Made by a program: the position numbers and the translations under genes
Notes under the pieces: generated by a model
The model's database searches: none
The model's input: only the letters and a program-made list of their open reading frames with translations
What the model was told of the DNA's origin: nothing
Assembly: GCF_905220565.1 (NCBI RefSeq)
Contig: NC_059422.1
Coordinates: 8,886,272 to 8,950,271, forward strand
From: Melitaea cinxia
Lineage: Eukaryota; Arthropoda; Insecta; Lepidoptera; Nymphalidae
DNA: 64,000 nucleotides
Reading direction: 5' to 3'
Shown here: positions 1 to 11,235 of the stretch, in pieces
How the letters are laid out: each line of letters opens with the position of its first letter
How positions within the stretch are numbered: the first letter of the stretch is position 1

Positions 1-205
1 TATTCCCTTCATACATGCTCTTCGGTTTAGGGTACTCTTGACCTGGCCTTTTTTTCAAGACGTCCCTTATTTGGTCTCGGAACGTCCGCCTAGGTCTACC
101 CCTTCCAACCCCTCCATTCACATTCGTCTTATACACTTTTTTCGTCAATCGTTCTTCACTCATTCTCTCGACATGACCAAACCAAACCATCCAAACCAAG
201 TCATT
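1..205 (-). mobile_element. RTE-clade LINE fragment, C-terminal end of ORF (runs off left edge)
   Basis: Read on the minus strand this encodes a segment beginning GHVERM, with basic GRGRP and RRTFRDQ stretches and ending RRACMKG. This is the post-RT tail typical of lepidopteran RTE reverse transcriptases. A one-base shift just before GHVERM breaks the frame. It belongs to a different RTE lineage from the full-length copy at 57503-60669, whose tail reads WAGHLCRR. Confidence 0.7.
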
Positions 206-306
206 TTACAAATTAGGATTTTAATTATTGACAAAAGTGAAGCTACCCCCGATTCGGAACGTAGATTCTTTCTTTAAGAAAAATCAGTAATAACCTTCGC
301 AGTTAC
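206..306 (-). repeat. LINE 3'-UTR fragment
   Basis: Shares an ACCCCCGATTCGGAACGTAG-like core with 35555-35600 and 61480-61505. These belong to a LINE 3' end that normally finishes in an ATTTTGATTTTGATT tail. Only the internal part is present here. Confidence 0.5.
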
Positions 307-308
307 TC

Positions 309-990
309 TTTTTAACCGACTTCCAAAAAAGGAGGAGGTTCTCAATTCAACTGTATTTTTTTTAAATGTATGTTACGTCAAAACTTTTGACTGGGTGGAG
401 CGATTTCGACAAATTTTCTTTTGATCGAAAGGTGGTGTGTGTCATTTGGTCCCATTTCAATTTATTTGAGATCTAACAACTACTTTTCGAGTTATATCTA
501 ATAATGCGTTTTTACTTGACGCTTTTTTCATCGACCTACGTTGTATTATACTGCATAACTTTCTACTGGATGTACCGATTTTGATAATTCTTTTTTTGTT
601 GGAAAGGAAACCAAGATCTGATGATGGGATCCCAGAGAAATCGAAGGAAACTCTCGAAAATCCGCATAACTTTTTACTGGGTGTACCGATTTTGATAATT
701 TTTAATTTAATCGAAAGCTGATGTTTATCATGTGGTCACATATAAATTTTATCGAGATCTGATAACTACTTTTTGAGTAATCTTTGATAACGCGTAGTTA
801 CTTGACTATTTTTTCGTCGATCTACGTTGTGTTACTCGTCGATGTAATTGAAGTCGGTTTTTTTTCGTTTGCGAGCAAACACAGTTACAAAAAAAAAACT
901 GAGTTTCAATTAATTAGAGTCGAAAACCCGCTGACAGACAAACGGAACTTGATAAATATCCCGTTTGATATGATATATCACTTAGTGTTA
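309..990 (+). repeat. Family B (Helentron-like) element with downstream extension
   Basis: Starts with TTAACCGACTTCCAAAAAAGG and reaches GAAGTCGGTTTTTTTTCG and the hairpin GTTTGCGAGCAAAC near 880. About 100 bp of extension follows (to CCCGTTTGA). It shares that extension and a characteristic internal deletion with 12986-13650. A 970-1210 stretch beyond it is unassigned. Confidence 0.75.
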
Positions 991-1354
991 CCTGTTCGAG
1001 TGAATGGGGCTCTCATCGCTGTCCCTCTCCGAGTAGCTGTCGTCATCCCATTGCTGGTGGACATCGCGGGCCATGTAGCGATGCTGGAACAAGCAACATT
1101 AATACCGGTCAATAATTTCCAAATCAATCAATCAATATCTTCATTCAAATCTTCAAAAGCATTTTTAAAATTTAATTTTACACATTTCATTTTACTAACG
1201 AGCTATAGTTAATGTTCAGGCTACTACAGATTCGGAAAGTGGATTCAATCAGCTGGAAAGTAAGTTACTCTTAAATTCTTTAATCTATAAAAATAAATAA
1301 AATTGGAACATCTGTTTGTAATATTAAAATAACCGCTTTTCACTAAATGCATAT

Positions 1355-1612
1355 GGATGTCTACACGGTACATATACCAAAATAACATTTTTTAACAATT
1401 TTTATCTGTAAGTCTGTATGTCTATATGTCTGTTTGTTCCGGCAAATCTCTGAAAAGCGGGGGTTTTTGACGGGAGTTTCACTGACAGATAGCTGATGTA
1501 AAAACGAGTAGCTTGGCTACTTTTATTTTAGAAATTTATTTATTTTATAACTCTACAAACTGAACAATAACTTTTATGTTAAATTTCATGCGGACGAAGT
1601 CGCGGGCACAGC
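1355..1612 (-). repeat. Family F repeat
   Basis: Inverted relative to 17262-17545 and 42490-42780. The shared core on the minus strand reads like GCTGTGCCCGCGACTTCGTC followed by a CAGCTATCTRCCAGTGAAA block. Probably the 3' remnant of a non-LTR element; family not identified. Confidence 0.55.
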
Positions 1613-1837
1613 TCAATCCTTGTAGCACATCAATCAAACTTAGTTCTATTTAAGACTACGATTTCACTATCGACGGCAGTTCCTGACATAAACGGCATTA
1701 TTGTAATACGTTATGTTTGCGATAATCGCTTATCGAACTCTCGATATAATTCGCGATAATTCCCAGTCTCATGAGCTCGGTTATCTGAGAGATTGACAGC
1801 AGCCCGACTGGGGAATTACCTCGACCTTAAGAATAAT

Positions 1838-2262
1838 CTATACATATAATAAAATGGTAGGAAAGTCAAAACTGTACATTGAATATTTTTTTAAAAGAAT
1901 ACTTGGGGTGTGATTTACAATCGATACCGAAATATGGTTTTTAGAATTTTTGTCTGTATGTATGTCCGGGATAAACTCAAAAAGTACTGCATGGATTTAC
2001 TTCAAATTTGGCACGTATATTATTAAGAAGTCGGGTCAACATATAGGCTACATATTATCACGCTATCACCTACGGGGAACGAGCAGTGAACCTTTATTTC
2101 CTCAACGCATTCTGTAACAACGCGTAATCTAACGATGCATATTTGAATGTTATTATGTTAATAACCATGCTATAAGCTAGCTTCAAACTTTAAATAAAGA
2201 CATTCTGTGGTATACTTAGTATCAGCATTGCACCCGTGCGAAGCCGGGGCGGGTCGCTAGTA
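1838..2262 (-). repeat. Family E repeat, full length
   Basis: Ends on the plus strand at GAAGCCGGGGCGGGTCGCTA and is an inverted copy of 3400-3846. Both ends are present (an ATACATATAATAAAATGGTA side and the GC-rich AGCGACCCGCCCCGGCTTCG side). A 34-bp family D scrap lies just left at 1797-1830. Confidence 0.7.
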
Positions 2263-2473
2263 ATAATATATATTCTTTATTGTACACCAAGCAGTGGCGT
2301 ATATTAGGATTCAACGCTCCGGGCCATTTTGATTTGTCGCCCTATAAATTAAGGGAAAACGGTATAAACAGCGTATGGATTGGGGATGTGTTAATATATA
2401 ATCGATTATTTTCGATGAAAATTTTCTGCTGACCATTTTATTTTACGCCATCCATTCCATGATTCCATAAAAC

Positions 2474-2671
2474 CATCATACACGACATAGGCCTCCACAA
2501 GTTCGCGCCAAAAATGCGTGAACTCATGTGTGTTGCCCATAGTCACCACGCTGGGCAGGCGGGTTGGTGACCGCAGGGCTGACTTTGTCGCACCTTAGAC
2601 GCTGCTGCCCGTCTTCGGCCTGTGTATTTCAAAGCCAGCATTTGGATGGTTATTTCGCCATCGGTCGGCTT
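2474..2671 (-). mobile_element. Family A (short RTE derivative), truncated
   Basis: Matches the inverted body of the family (ACGCTGGGCAGGCGGGTTGG and CTGCTGCCCGTCTTCGGCC). It lacks the far 5' part and has a damaged tail. A short CAGTGGCGTA hAT-like end lies upstream near 2291. Confidence 0.75.
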
Positions 2672-2689
2672 TTTTTTTCCTTTGGTAAA

Positions 2690-2805
2690 TGAGCTATCCA
2701 AAACAAAAAGAATTTACAATACGAACCAATAGTTCCAGAGATTAGCGCATTTAAAAAAACAAACAAATAAACTTTTCAGCTTTATAATATCAGTATAGAT
2801 TCAAA
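2690..2805 (+). repeat. Family H repeat (LINE-like 3' end)
   Basis: Contains the motif GAGATTAGCGCATTTAAA followed by AAACTTTTCAGCTTTATAAT. This is shared with 9400-9470, 18715-18765 and 24700-24760. Confidence 0.5.
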
Positions 2806-3117
2806 TAAACGTAATGGCGCCAAAATTTTACAAACGCAGTGAGATACCTTCACTGCCTTGTACTCAAGCACGGCAGAATTGTTTCACGACACCGAACCAG
2901 ATCAATCACAGCTAGATGGCACAAAATTGCTAACAGTCAGTCAAACTGAAACAGGCCTATTAAGCGCACGAGTGATCAGGGCCGCGTGTCCAGTCGGGAA
3001 ACAGCTAAATCATTTACATCCTACATACCTATTCATTGTTTAACCTACGCTGTGGGTGATAACGTGGTGGGGAGAGTGAGAAGTATTGTTTGTCGCTCTT
3101 CCCGGCACTTTTTCCTA

Positions 3118-3300
3118 AGCTACTATCATTAAAGGTTGCCTGGACGAGATCGCTATAAGCGATATTGCCGTCTTTGCACGCCTATTTGTTTTGTATTTAA
3201 TGTTTCTAAATTGTCTGTTTTTTTTTTTTGAGTAAGTACTAATTTTTTGTTTTGGTGTAATTTTGTGTTTAATTTAATCTGTCGACTATTTTAATTAATA
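3118..3300 (+). repeat. LINE 3'-UTR remnant
   Basis: Contains GGTTGCCTGGACGAGATCGC followed by a T-rich, TTTGGTGTAATTTTG-type end, as in non-LTR 3' UTRs of Lepidoptera. It is the sense counterpart of 6125-6310. The 2806-3117 stretch upstream may be its body but has no convincing ORF. Confidence 0.5.
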
Positions 3301-3399
3301 TCATTAATATGATTACTCATTGTATCATTGATTGGCACCTATTTCTGACATTTTTATGACATAATAAATGCTTTTTATTGGTGGTTTTTGTATATGTAT

Positions 3400-3846
3400 A
3401 ACTAGCGACCCGCCCCGGCTTCGCACGGGTGCAATGCTGATACTAAATATACTACAGAACGTCTTTATTTATAGTGTGAAGCTAGCTTCTAGCATGGTTA
3501 TTACTAAAATTATAACAACAACATTCAAATATGCGTCGTTAGATTACGCGTTGTTACAGAGTGCATTGAAGAAATAAAGGTCACTGCTCGTTCCCCGTAG
3601 GTGATAGCGTGATAATATGTAGCCTATATGTTGACCCGATTCCTTAATAATATTCGTGCCAAATTTGAAGTAAATCCATGCAGTATTTTTTGAGTTTATC
3701 CCGGACATACATACAGACAAACAGACAAAAATTCTAAAATATTTTTGGCTCCGTGTCGATTGTAGATCACACCCCAAGTATTCTTTAAAAAATATATTCA
3801 ATGTACAGTTTTGACTTTTTTACCATTTTATTATATGTATAGATAA
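3400..3846 (+). repeat. Family E repeat, full length
   Basis: Begins AGCGACCCGCCCCGGCTTCG and ends near TATTATATGTATAGATAA. It carries the CATACATACAGACAAACAG stretch common in such elements. Near-identical inverted copy at 1838-2262, about 1.1 kb away. Confidence 0.7.
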
Positions 3847-4225
3847 TATCTCTTCTTCAGTCTTCAGTTCTATATTTCAACATGTGTAAAATCCGATCGC
3901 CTCTCGGCTGAGAGTTTGGCGAATTCGTAAGTCAGAACTAAATAAGTTACTTTTTTTAATTAATTATATAAAAAAAAAAATATTCATAAAATATTACCTA
4001 TTGAGACAACACCAAATCATCGAGCTTTGACTTGTTTACTCACCTCGGGAACACAACACTACTTGAAAATCCTCAGACCTGAGATTCTTTCAATTTCAAG
4101 CAAGACATTTCCTGCTATGCCCTCATTAATGTACAAGTTTGTTTATTTATTTAGGTATGTACCTACACGACAGAATACATATGAAACATTATATTCTATC
4201 ATTCATCAGTTCATCAACATCATCA

Positions 4226-4572
4226 CTTCAGCCTATCTCAGTCCTCTGCTGGACATAGGCCTCCACAAGTTCGCGTCAAAAATGGCGTGAACTCATGTGT
4301 TTTGCCACGCTGGGCAGGCGGGTTGGTGACCGCAGGGTTGGCCTTGTCGCATCGAAAACGCTGCTGCCCACCTTTGATCTGAATATTTCAAAGCCAGCAG
4401 TTGGATGGTTATCCCGCCATGGATCGACTTTTTAAGTTCAAAGGTGTGAAACTGTGTTATCCCCCGCCACCGGAAGTTCCATAGTGTGAAACTGTGTTAT
4501 CCCTTAGTCGTCTCTTACGACACCCACGGGAAGAGAGGGGGTGGTTATATTCTTTACTGTCGTAACCACATA
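4226..4572 (-). mobile_element. Family A element, near full length
   Basis: Runs from the inverted tail (CAGCCTATCTCAGTCC) through the CACCCACGGGAAGAGAGGGG block to the 5' terminus (GTAACCACATAGCA). A small internal duplication of the GTGTGAAACTGTGTTATCCC segment occurs near 4445-4502. No clear TSD. Confidence 0.85.
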
Positions 4573-5056
4573 GCAGAATTGAATCATTATTAATTATCTA
4601 ATATGTGTCCCATTACGGAGTACACAACACTCTACAATATATTAATGTCACGAAGCAAGTATTATTCAAATTATTACATCACATATATACATATATTTAA
4701 AAACAGTACAACGAAATTCAAAAGTGAATGTCCTAGTAATTAAAAACATTTTATATCTGTATTACCAAATTATTTTACATACAAGTAACATTACACGTAA
4801 AGTCGCGAGAGGCGACACGCACTACTGACAACACAGATCTAATGACAAAACTGTAACAACTTTTATGCTGTTGTTTTTTTTTGGTCGGCAAGCAATCGTA
4901 AGGCTGAATGATGGCCTACTATAGGCCTTTTTTAGTAGAGGCCCGTAATTTTTGAAAAAATTGATATTCGGGCCAAAAGCACAGAATGATGGAAAATAAT
5001 AAGACTTGATGGTACAAGTATGGAATTTTGATGTGCTTTATTATTATAATAAAACT

Positions 5057-5275
5057 AGCTGATCCCGCAAACGTTTCTTTGCCATATATGTTATTAACCC
5101 GCTTAATCCCCCCCCCCCCCCCCCTTATAACTTAGGGGAATGAAAAATAGATGTTGGCCGATTCTCAGACCTACCCGATATGCCCACAAAATTTTATTAA
5201 AATCGGTCGAGCCGTTTCGGAGGAGTTCAATGTTTAACACCATGACACGAGAATTTTATATATTAGAAAGATTGA
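5057..5275 (+). repeat. Family G repeat
   Basis: A homopolymer C run (5108-5124) is followed by TGAAAAATAGATGTTGGCCG and AGCCGTTTCGGAGGAGTT. The same order is found at 25140-25425. The end with GAGCCGTTTCGGAGGAGTTC is typical of degraded non-LTR 3' ends. Confidence 0.55.
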
Positions 5276-5277
5276 CA

Positions 5278-5354
5278 GTTTCGAAAATTTGAAAACTCCA
5301 GCGGGCCGCACAAAATCTGTATTCGATCCGCGGGCCGCGGGTTGTTCACCCCTG
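5278..5354 (-). repeat. hAT-type terminal fragment
   Basis: On the minus strand it begins CAGGGGTGAACAACCCGCGG. That matches the CAGGGGTG..CAAC terminus known for Charlie-like hAT elements. Only one end is seen. Confidence 0.5.
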
Positions 5355-5800
5355 ATCTAGTTTATCATAAAGAGTAACGATAAACTCGTAACAGACGACA
5401 TCATTTACTACAATATAATTACAATAACAGATTAGCCCAATACATACGGGTTTAAAGGACATTTTATTTAGAAAAGTTTATTTAGCAGTACAGGAACTAG
5501 TGCTACTAAATGAAAAATTATTTCTGTGTTGGATGGCCCATTTACCGACGAAGGCTAGAGGCGCTTTTTCTTCAAATTAATGCGCGTAAAATCACGAGGA
5601 ACAGCTAGTAAAATATAACATAAAACAAATATTCATACAAGTAACTTTATAAGACATATTTACATATTCAATTAATACGGGTCTAACTCTGTACCTAGCA
5701 CGCGAAAACAGGCCTTATTTAGTGTAGGTTAAGGATCGTTACCGTGCGTTAAGCAGCCTCTTATGAAATTAAATTAGGTATTCGCGTTGCATTGTTGCAT

Positions 5801-5830
5801 ATTATATATATATATATATATATATGTTCA

Positions 5831-5866
<36 letters not shown>

Positions 5867-5912
5867 TCGAATTGAGTAACCTCCTCCTTTTTTGAAGTCG
5901 GTTAAAAAGCCA
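5801..5912. repeat. (TA)n microsatellite joined to family B terminus
   Basis: About 60 bp of TA repeat, interrupted once near 5825-5833, is followed by the inverted 5' end of family B (CCTCCTCCTTTTTTGAAGTCGGTTAA). The microsatellite sits at the same internal position as in the copy at 37903-38415. Confidence 0.7.
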
Positions 5913-6124
5913 AACAATATGAGTGTACATACATTTCGAAGCTTTATATTTAGGTATTATAGATTTGCAAAGGTTATTGGAAAGGACAATCCAGAAAGGA
6001 GGTGCTTTTGGCGCGGCGGCTCAAGGTGAATTATTGTAAGAATATTTTATTTCATATTTTATGTAGATATTTGATACAACAACGACGACCTCCATTATTT
6101 TTTTCATTGGGATTGTAATAATAA

Positions 6125-6310
6125 TAATATAATAATATTCTTTATTGTATACCATTAAAAGATACAAACAAAAGTAGTACAATTAGAGGAAGAAGTACAA
6201 AGGCGGTCTTATCGCTAGAAGAGCGATTTCTTCCAAACGACCTTTGGGTACAGGACAGGGCATAGAAAAGCGGTTAGGAAGTGTACAAATAATTGTTATA
6301 ATAAATTAGA
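6125..6310 (-). repeat. LINE 3' end remnant
   Basis: The plus strand shows AATATTCTTTATTGTATACC followed by an imperfect GATACAAACAAAAGTAG stretch and a GGCGGTCTTATCGC block. This is the inverted 3' UTR and polyadenylation side of a lepidopteran non-LTR element. Confidence 0.55.
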
Positions 6311-6599
6311 ATAAATTGCAATAAAAATTATAAGTATATACATACTTAGATACTTAATTTCAGGATAGCGAGGCACTAACTGGTAAACTAATGTGTAGAT
6401 CTCGGTACAGAATATAATCGTGGCAATGTTAGTAGCGGCGTAATGCGCGTGTAAGTCAAACTGTAAGACAAATGAAAAAAAAATACAGTCAAGGCATTAG
6501 TATCAAAGAGAGAGTTTTAAATATCGTCAATGTACAGAAGCAGGACCTGTAACTTTTTTATATTTAGATTTTATAATAGGTACTTTCTCCAAGGACGGT

Positions 6600-6700
6600 C
6601 AAACAAAAGACGGTTGACTTACGACGCATAACTTACTATGGACATGTCTGACTTACTATGACGCATCTGACATACTATCAAGATTTGATAAGTAGGTACA
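6600..6700. repeat. Short reiterated GACTTACTATGA motif
   Basis: Several imperfect copies of TGACTTACTATGACGCATC occur in about 90 bp. The same motif cluster reappears at 19505-19575. No family identified. Confidence 0.4.
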
Positions 6701-6835
6701 TATAGGTACATATAGTGTGTGTTCTTAAAGTAATCTCAAAAATTATCATATCTAAGCAAACATATTTTAACCGATTTCAATATTTTAACCGATTTCAAAA
6801 AAGGAGGAGATTGTTAAATTCGACTGTACTTTTTA

Positions 6836-7608
6836 ACCGACTTCCAAAAAAGGAGGATGTTCTCAATTCGACTGTATTATGTTACTTCAGAACTTTTGAC
6901 TGGGTGAAGCGATTTTGACAAATTTTCTTTTAATCGAAAGGTGGTGTATGTCATTCGGTCCAATTTAAATTTATTTAAGATCTAACAACTGGACTGCATA
7001 GGTTGTAATGTATGTATGTAATGTAAGATCTAACAACTATTTTTCGAGTTGTATCTCATCATTATCATTACAGCCTATACAGTCCACTGCTGGACATAGG
7101 CCTCCACAAGTTTACGCCAAAAATAACGTGAACTCACTTGTTTTGCCCATAGTCACCACGTTGGGCAGGTGGGTTGGTGAGTTATATCTAATAATGCGTT
7201 TTTACTTGACGCTTTTTTCGTCGACCTATGTTGTATTATGCCGCATAACTTTCTACTGGATGTACCGATTTTGATAATTCTTTTTTTGTTGGAAAGGGGA
7301 TATCTCTAGTTTAGTACCATGATAAGGAAATCAGGATCTGATGATGGGATCCCAGGGAAATCAAGGGAAGCTCTCGGAATTCCGCATAACTTTTTACTGG
7401 GTGTACCGATTTTGATAATTTTCAATTTAATCGAAAGCTGATGTTTATCATGTGGTCAAATTTAAATTTCATCGAGATCTGATAACAACTTTTTGAGTAA
7501 TCTTTGATAACGCGTAGTTACTTGCCTATTTTTTCGTCGATCTACGTTGTATTACTCGTCGATATAATTGAAGTCGGTTTTTTTTCGTTTGCGAGCAAAC
7601 ACAATTAT
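6836..7608 (+). repeat. Family B element interrupted by a nested family A copy
   Basis: Runs from TTTTTAACCGACTTCCAAAA to the 3' hairpin and ACAATTA end. A truncated extra start lies just upstream (6774-6830). The insertion at 7057-7178 splits the GAGTTATATCT segment. Confidence 0.75.
7057..7178 (-). mobile_element. Family A, 5'-truncated, nested, with TSD
   Basis: The inverted tail (CATCATTATCATTACAGCC) and body end abruptly at GGGTTGGT. Flanks are GAGTTGTATCT (7046-7056) and GAGTTATATCT (7179-7189), an 11-bp duplication with one mismatch. This shows retrotransposition into family B. Confidence 0.85.
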
Positions 7609-7654
7609 TTTTATCGATTGTAATTTTTTTGTCGATGTAAATTTAAATCAGTTT

Positions 7655-7792
7655 TCGAAGTTATTGCTCCTTTTGGCGTGTTAAAGAAAATGTTTAGAGT
7701 AAACATTTACGATTCGCACGCACACTGTCACAAAACACCGACACCCTGAGGTTAGCTAGCTAATTAAGTGTAACTTCTTACGTACATACATA
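7655..7792. repeat. Family J MITE-like repeat
   Basis: Contains TTAGCTAGCTAATTAAGTGTAAC and ACTTCTTACGTACATAC, related to 36021-36195 and 41650-41765. No coding sequence. Confidence 0.45.
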
Positions 7793-7827
7793 CATTGTTT
7801 CACGACAAACGCAATTATAAAATACTT

Positions 7828-8108
7828 ATTTTTTTTTATACAACTAGGTCGGCAAACAAGCGCACGGCTCACCTGATGGTAAGCGTTTACCGTAGCTTAA
7901 AGACGCCTGCAGAAATATCGCAAGCGCGTTGCCGACCCTATCCCAAAATTCCCCCAGGAGCTCTGGTCACCTTACTCACCAACAAGAAAACAATACTGCT
8001 TGAAAACAGTATTATTAAGCTATGGTTCTGTAAGGTCGAGGTACTATCCCAGTCGGGCTGCTCCATATTTTGAGCAGGAAATTTCTCATTGTGCCCTACC
8101 TCAGTTAA
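7828..8108 (+). repeat. Family D repeat
   Basis: Starts with a T run and ACTAGGTCGGCAAACAAGCG, then CTCACCTGATGGTAAGCG, and ends in a GTGCCCTACCTCAGTT block. Other copies are at 20692, 35772, 39795 and 55915. No pol III boxes recognised; class uncertain. Confidence 0.7.
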
Positions 8109-8163
8109 AACTAACAATATTTTGACACTTGCCAGCTCTACTAAGGTAACAAAAACAAAAAAT

Positions 8164-8273
8164 ACATTTTTTGAATATCATATCAAAAATTGACCGCTCC
8201 AGCGGGATCGAACCCGCGTCTTCGACATACCGTGTCCGTGCGGTCAATTTTTGATATGATATTCAAAAAATGT
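8164..8273. repeat. tRNA-half SINE palindrome with a perfect 33-bp inverted repeat
   Basis: Arms 8164-8196 and 8241-8273 are exact reverse complements. The 44-bp spacer, read on the minus strand, carries the 3' half of a tRNA-like sequence with a B-box (GGTTCGATCCC). The right arm corresponds to the tail of the SINE at 26600-26705, so the left arm looks like an inverted copy of that tail. Confidence 0.85.
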
Positions 8274-8621
8274 TTAGAATTCCTAATTGTGGGTAACACA
8301 AAAATAAAAATCGTACATATTACAAAAAATACAGTCGAATTGAGAAGCTCCTCCGTTTTTGAAGTCAGTTAACAAACATTTATATAAACAATCTCGCCTA
8401 GCTAATAATAGTTGCATTAATCATTATCATAACAAGCAAAGTGAGCCGCGATGCGTTCAAACAAAGTGGATTAAAACACAGAACAATACGAAAGGCGCTG
8501 TTGAGTAACAAACTGGCTTCACAGCATTAAATAAATAAGCCTCATATGACGTCATATGTTTAGAATTGTTTTGGTAACAGTAGCTTTGCCATATGGCTTC
8601 ACCTGCTTTAAGAAAAAATTT

Positions 8622-8836
8622 AAAAAAAAATACACACTCAACAGGGCCCAGTGGTATTTTCTCCTGTGTTGGGGTCCAGAAACACAGACAATCCACAAGC
8701 ATAAACGCCCAGATCACGGCAAACATTTGTATGGCCAATACAAATGTTTGTCATGTGCAGGGAACAGACTCGCAACCAGCACAACAGCCACCAACGGTGC
8801 GCCACAGTGCTGTACCCTTGAGCCAACACATCGTTG
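8622..8836 (-). mobile_element. Family C SINE, subfamily with CACAGGAGAAAAT tail
   Basis: Inverted tRNA-like head (ACAAATGTTTGTCATGTGC) and a TTTTCTCCTGTGTTGGGGTC segment shared with 40250-40432. Both differ from the main subfamily downstream of the head. B-box degraded. Confidence 0.6.
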
Positions 8837-9289
8837 ATTTAACCAAGTGAGACTCATTTGAACGACTGACTCTGCATCCTGCTTTCCCAGACAGAACAAC
8901 AGGATAAGTACCACTGCTCTATAAATTGTATGTTTTGATAAATTTGTATCTACAAAATTTTGTCTTAAAGATTTATGTGTATATGACAAATATTTAAAAA
9001 TATAGCTTCACTGTCTCACAATGGCACAAAGATTACACACACATTTTATGTTGTTTACTAGTAACGAGCTGTAAGTGAATAATTTTACGGTTGTTTGTGA
9101 TGTAATCAGCTCAAATATTAACGGAAGCTGTAATTGATTACTGATTATGAGTCACATGAATAAATATTGTTTCGACAAAAGTCTAAGAAAATCACTGTGT
9201 GTATTAATGTTGTATTGATGTGTGTGTGTATTAATTTGAGCTGTTCGTGTGTTTGTGATTTTAGGTTATGAATTTGGTTATGAATTTAT

Positions 9290-9815
9290 TTTTGTTTTTT
9301 TGTGTGTACTGTGGCTTCTCACACGTTAATTTGAGGAGAAAAATTGCCTATAGCCTTCCTCAATAAATGGGACTATGAAACGCAAAATAAATTTTTTATA
9401 TCAAACGAATAGTTCCTGAGATTAGCGCGTTTAAACAAACAAACTTTTTAGCCTTTTAATATTAATAGATATCTTTTTTTTATTTTGTTTTTATACTTAT
9501 ACTAGTTGACCATGCGAAGGTTGCTATGCTTTTATTTTTGGTTTCTGAAGATCGTGACATGATCAAATGCATAATTTACGATTCTATAAAGGACATACAG
9601 ACAAACATTCATTTTTATATTTTATATAGAATATTAGTAGCTGTGCTTTGCAGTTTTTTCAATCATTCAATCCCATGAGAATGTTGGAACGAAAAGTAGG
9701 CTATGTCTATGCCTATTACTTTCTCTTTCCAACAATCTACGTACAAGTTTCATGACAATGACTTCAGTAGTTTTTGAGTAAAAGAGTAACAAACATCCTA
9801 CCATCCTCACAAACT
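9290..9815 (+). repeat. Degraded non-LTR remnants (family H plus a second fragment)
   Basis: 9400-9470 holds the family H motif (GAGATTAGCGCGTTTAAAC). 9500-9815 holds TTTCATGACAATGACTTCAG followed by AACAAAC, typical of eroded RTE-like 3' ends. No ORF. Confidence 0.4.
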
Positions 9816-11235
9816 TTTGCATCAATATAATTAATAGAATAAAATAGAAATATAAAATATTGTTTGAGTATTTATATTGCCTAGTGATAAAATTCTATTT
9901 TTTTTTTATCATATTTAATCAAAATTTAAGTTAAACAAGAATCCAGTACCTATTAGCTTAAAAAATTAAAAGATGTCTTCAATCAAAAATATTATTTTGT
10001 AACAAACTCAAAACAAAAATACCATGGAACATTCTACAATATAACTAATTATGACATCTAGCGTCTATTTAATATTTAATAATAACGACGTAATATTTGA
10101 GCGCAATTCTAAATATAAAGAGAACGAGGCAGATCACCGCTAAAATAATATGCTAATGAATAGATACTACGAAAATGTGTCAATGGTTTGTCGCGTTCAA
10201 AAAAAGACCCATTATTCTCCAAAGCTAAGCCATCTCTTCGTGAACTCTGAGAAAAAGTCAAGGACAACGAGATGTATGGAAAAATAACGAATACATACGT
10301 TTATCCGGTTGCTTACACAACTATTGACGAAACCGACGAGTGAAACATTGCATAAAACACATTTAAGATGTAAAAATCTTCTCAAACACCTTTATTTACA
10401 CGATATTTGACACAATCGACGATAATTTCATCCTTTCTCGCGGCACCGTAACATATAACTTATACTTTAAAACTTATATACGTAAACACGTATAATAATT
10501 TAAAGAATACTTACGTTTATCTGGCTGGATTAAAAAAATATAATAACGCACTAGTTTAACTTGTACTTAATTCATAACTTTTGTATATGATTTTGATTAT
10601 AAACTTAAAATATTGAGAAATATTTACAAGAAAACTGACAACAGCCACAAACCGATGATCGAATTTTTGACTGCAGGAAGACGATATTAGATTTTAGGGC
10701 TGCCCACTGCGGCCATTTTAGGGCTACCATATTTCCTCACTTTAAAGTTTTTGTGTAATCAGTGTGTTAATTACTTTCTTCATAAGCAGTAATTGATTAA
10801 GTGGCATCTTTATATGATAAAACTCGCGTGATTTAAAAATTAAATATTTCAAGATCAATATTAAAAAAGTTTTAAGAGTTTTAAAAACTTAAATGGAACG
10901 CAATAATAGGGTAAGTTACTCATTATGGTAACATCAATAACACTCCTTTTCTAAAACGTAATGTTTGAAGTATACTCAATATGAACTTGAAGTTTAAATA
11001 GAACGCAAGAAATAATAAAAATTATAACTTACTTAAGATGATCATATAAATTAAATTAGTAGAATATATTTCCTTTTGGTATCAATTTATAAATTCTTTA
11101 AACCTAATACAACTATAAGTGCATACTTCAAGTTATGAAGTTACTTAGACTACGTAATTAGGAACGTACATTTATTTACATTTTTCATCATATAGTATAG
11201 AAGTCACTCTGAAATCGGAATAAAACAAAAAAAAA
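9816..11235. other. Unassigned AT-rich interval upstream of LYRM4
   Basis: No repeat family or coding exon was recognised. The last 60 bases must contain the LYRM4 5' UTR. The rest could hold a promoter or the 5' end of a divergent gene, but nothing decisive is visible. Confidence 0.4.

Noticed and set aside
38..277. 79-codon plus-strand ORF at the left edge
   Set aside because: Antisense to the RTE C-terminal fragment, which has recognisable residues on the minus strand.
784..1212. 142-codon ORF
   Set aside because: First half is read-through of family B; the rest matches no protein and has no splice context.
2858..3043. 61-codon ORF
   Set aside because: No family resemblance; lies in a probable LINE 3' region.
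8164..8273. tRNA gene
   Set aside because: Only the 3' half of a tRNA is present between inverted repeats.
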